Translations under genes and position numbers: made by a program
In this document: positions 6,659 to 6,994 of the stretch, piece by piece
Layout of the letters: the number at the start of each line of letters is the position of its first letter
Numbering within the stretch: position 1 is the stretch's first letter
Notes under the pieces: generated by a model
Database searches by the model: none
What the model was told of the DNA's origin: nothing
The model's input: the letters and a program-made list of their open reading frames with translations, nothing else
Assembly (NCBI GenBank): GCA_002898935.1
Contig: BEII01000091.1
Span: 1 to 6,994 of the forward strand
Source of the DNA: a bacterium HR32
GTDB lineage: Bacteria > Sysuimicrobiota > Sysuimicrobiia > Sysuimicrobiales > Sysuimicrobiaceae
DNA length: 6,994 bases
Direction: 5' to 3'

Positions 6659-6994
6659 GCCGAGCCGTTTCGGTCCTTCTGGCCCTACCCCTGCTGGCGG
6701 CGGCAACGTGGCCACTCGTGGTCACCGACGCGATGGGCGCGCGGGTGGTCATTCCACAGGCCCCCAAGCGGGTGGTCTCTCTGGCACCCAGCGTCACGGA
6801 GGTGCTGTGGGCGGTGGGCGCGGGCGCGCAGGTGGTGGGAGTTTCGTCGGCGGACGACTACCCACCCGAGGTCCGTACACGGCCGAAGGTGGGCGGGGTG
6901 CAAGTGGACGAGGAACGGTTGGTGGAGTTGCAGCCGGACCTCGTGGTGGGCCTGAGGAGCCTGCAGGAAGGGGTGTTGCGGCGCTTGCAGATCG
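6655..6994 (+). CDS. BtuF/FepB-like ABC transporter substrate-binding protein (3' partial)
   Basis: A GTG at 6655, overlapping the carboxypeptidase stop (GTGA), opens a frame that runs uninterrupted to the right edge (113 complete codons). After a signal-like N-terminus (R3, then hydrophobic VSVLLALPLLAAAT) comes the start of a helical-backbone metal-receptor domain: VVTDAMGARVVIP, then RVVSLAPSVTEVLWAVGAG, VVGVSSADDYPPEV, VGGVQVDEERLVELQPDLVVG. This matches periplasmic binding proteins for cobalamin, haem or ferric siderophores. The ligand cannot be told from half a protein; permease and ATPase genes may follow outside the window. There is no cysteine near the signal, so it is not a typical lipoprotein. 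The start is supported by the overlap and by the leader reading; GGA at 6643-6645 is only a weak ribosome site. Confidence 0.85.
   Translation, partial: MSRAVSVLLALPLLAAATWPLVVTDAMGARVVIPQAPKRVVSLAPSVTEVLWAVGAGAQVVGVSSADDYPPEVRTRPKVGGVQVDEERLVELQPDLVVGLRSLQEGVLRRLQI

Noticed and set aside
5804..6715. Minus-strand frame of 303 codons antisense to the carboxypeptidase
   Set aside because: The opposite strand has a complete active-site set. This frame has biased, motif-free composition.

Overview
The window is a very GC-rich bacterial segment. Third codon positions are almost all G or C, and most reading frames stay open for long stretches, so many long ORFs are only shadows of real genes. It carries seven confidently identified protein genes: six are complete and the last runs off the right edge. 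A short C-terminal tail of an unrecognised gene is at the left edge. I found no RNA genes, mobile elements, CRISPR arrays or clear rho-independent terminators.

Left part (1-2438): the tail of an upstream plus-strand gene is followed by pobA (4-hydroxybenzoate 3-monooxygenase), which feeds aromatic carbon to protocatechuate. pobA converges on a minus-strand thiolase of the acetyl-CoA acetyltransferase type, with only 2 bases between the two stop codons. The thiolase could serve general acyl-CoA metabolism or the end of an aromatic pathway; the sequence does not decide.

Middle (2439-2537): a 99-base divergent spacer separates the thiolase from lysA. It holds strong Shine-Dalgarno sites for both genes, weak promoter candidates on both strands, and an 8-bp inverted repeat that overlaps the candidate lysA -10.

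Right part (2538-6994): six genes run in the same direction and look like one transcription unit: lysA (diaminopimelate decarboxylase), an M50 membrane protease, scpA, scpB, a serine D-Ala-D-Ala carboxypeptidase, and a BtuF/FepB-like substrate-binding protein (partial). All six start with GTG, and the last three junctions are 4-base GTGA stop/start overlaps. The unit joins lysine and meso-diaminopimelate supply, chromosome condensation (ScpA and ScpB are the non-SMC subunits of the SMC complex) and peptidoglycan trimming, which fits growth and envelope housekeeping.

Organism: the order M50 protease - scpA - scpB - dac resembles the scp/dac neighbourhood of Bacillota, so a high-GC Bacillota-like or other Terrabacteria lineage is my best guess. 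Neither of the two exported proteins shows a lipobox or a C-terminal membrane anchor, which leaves open a diderm envelope. I saw no convincing new system; the findings are modest oddities in otherwise recognisable genes.
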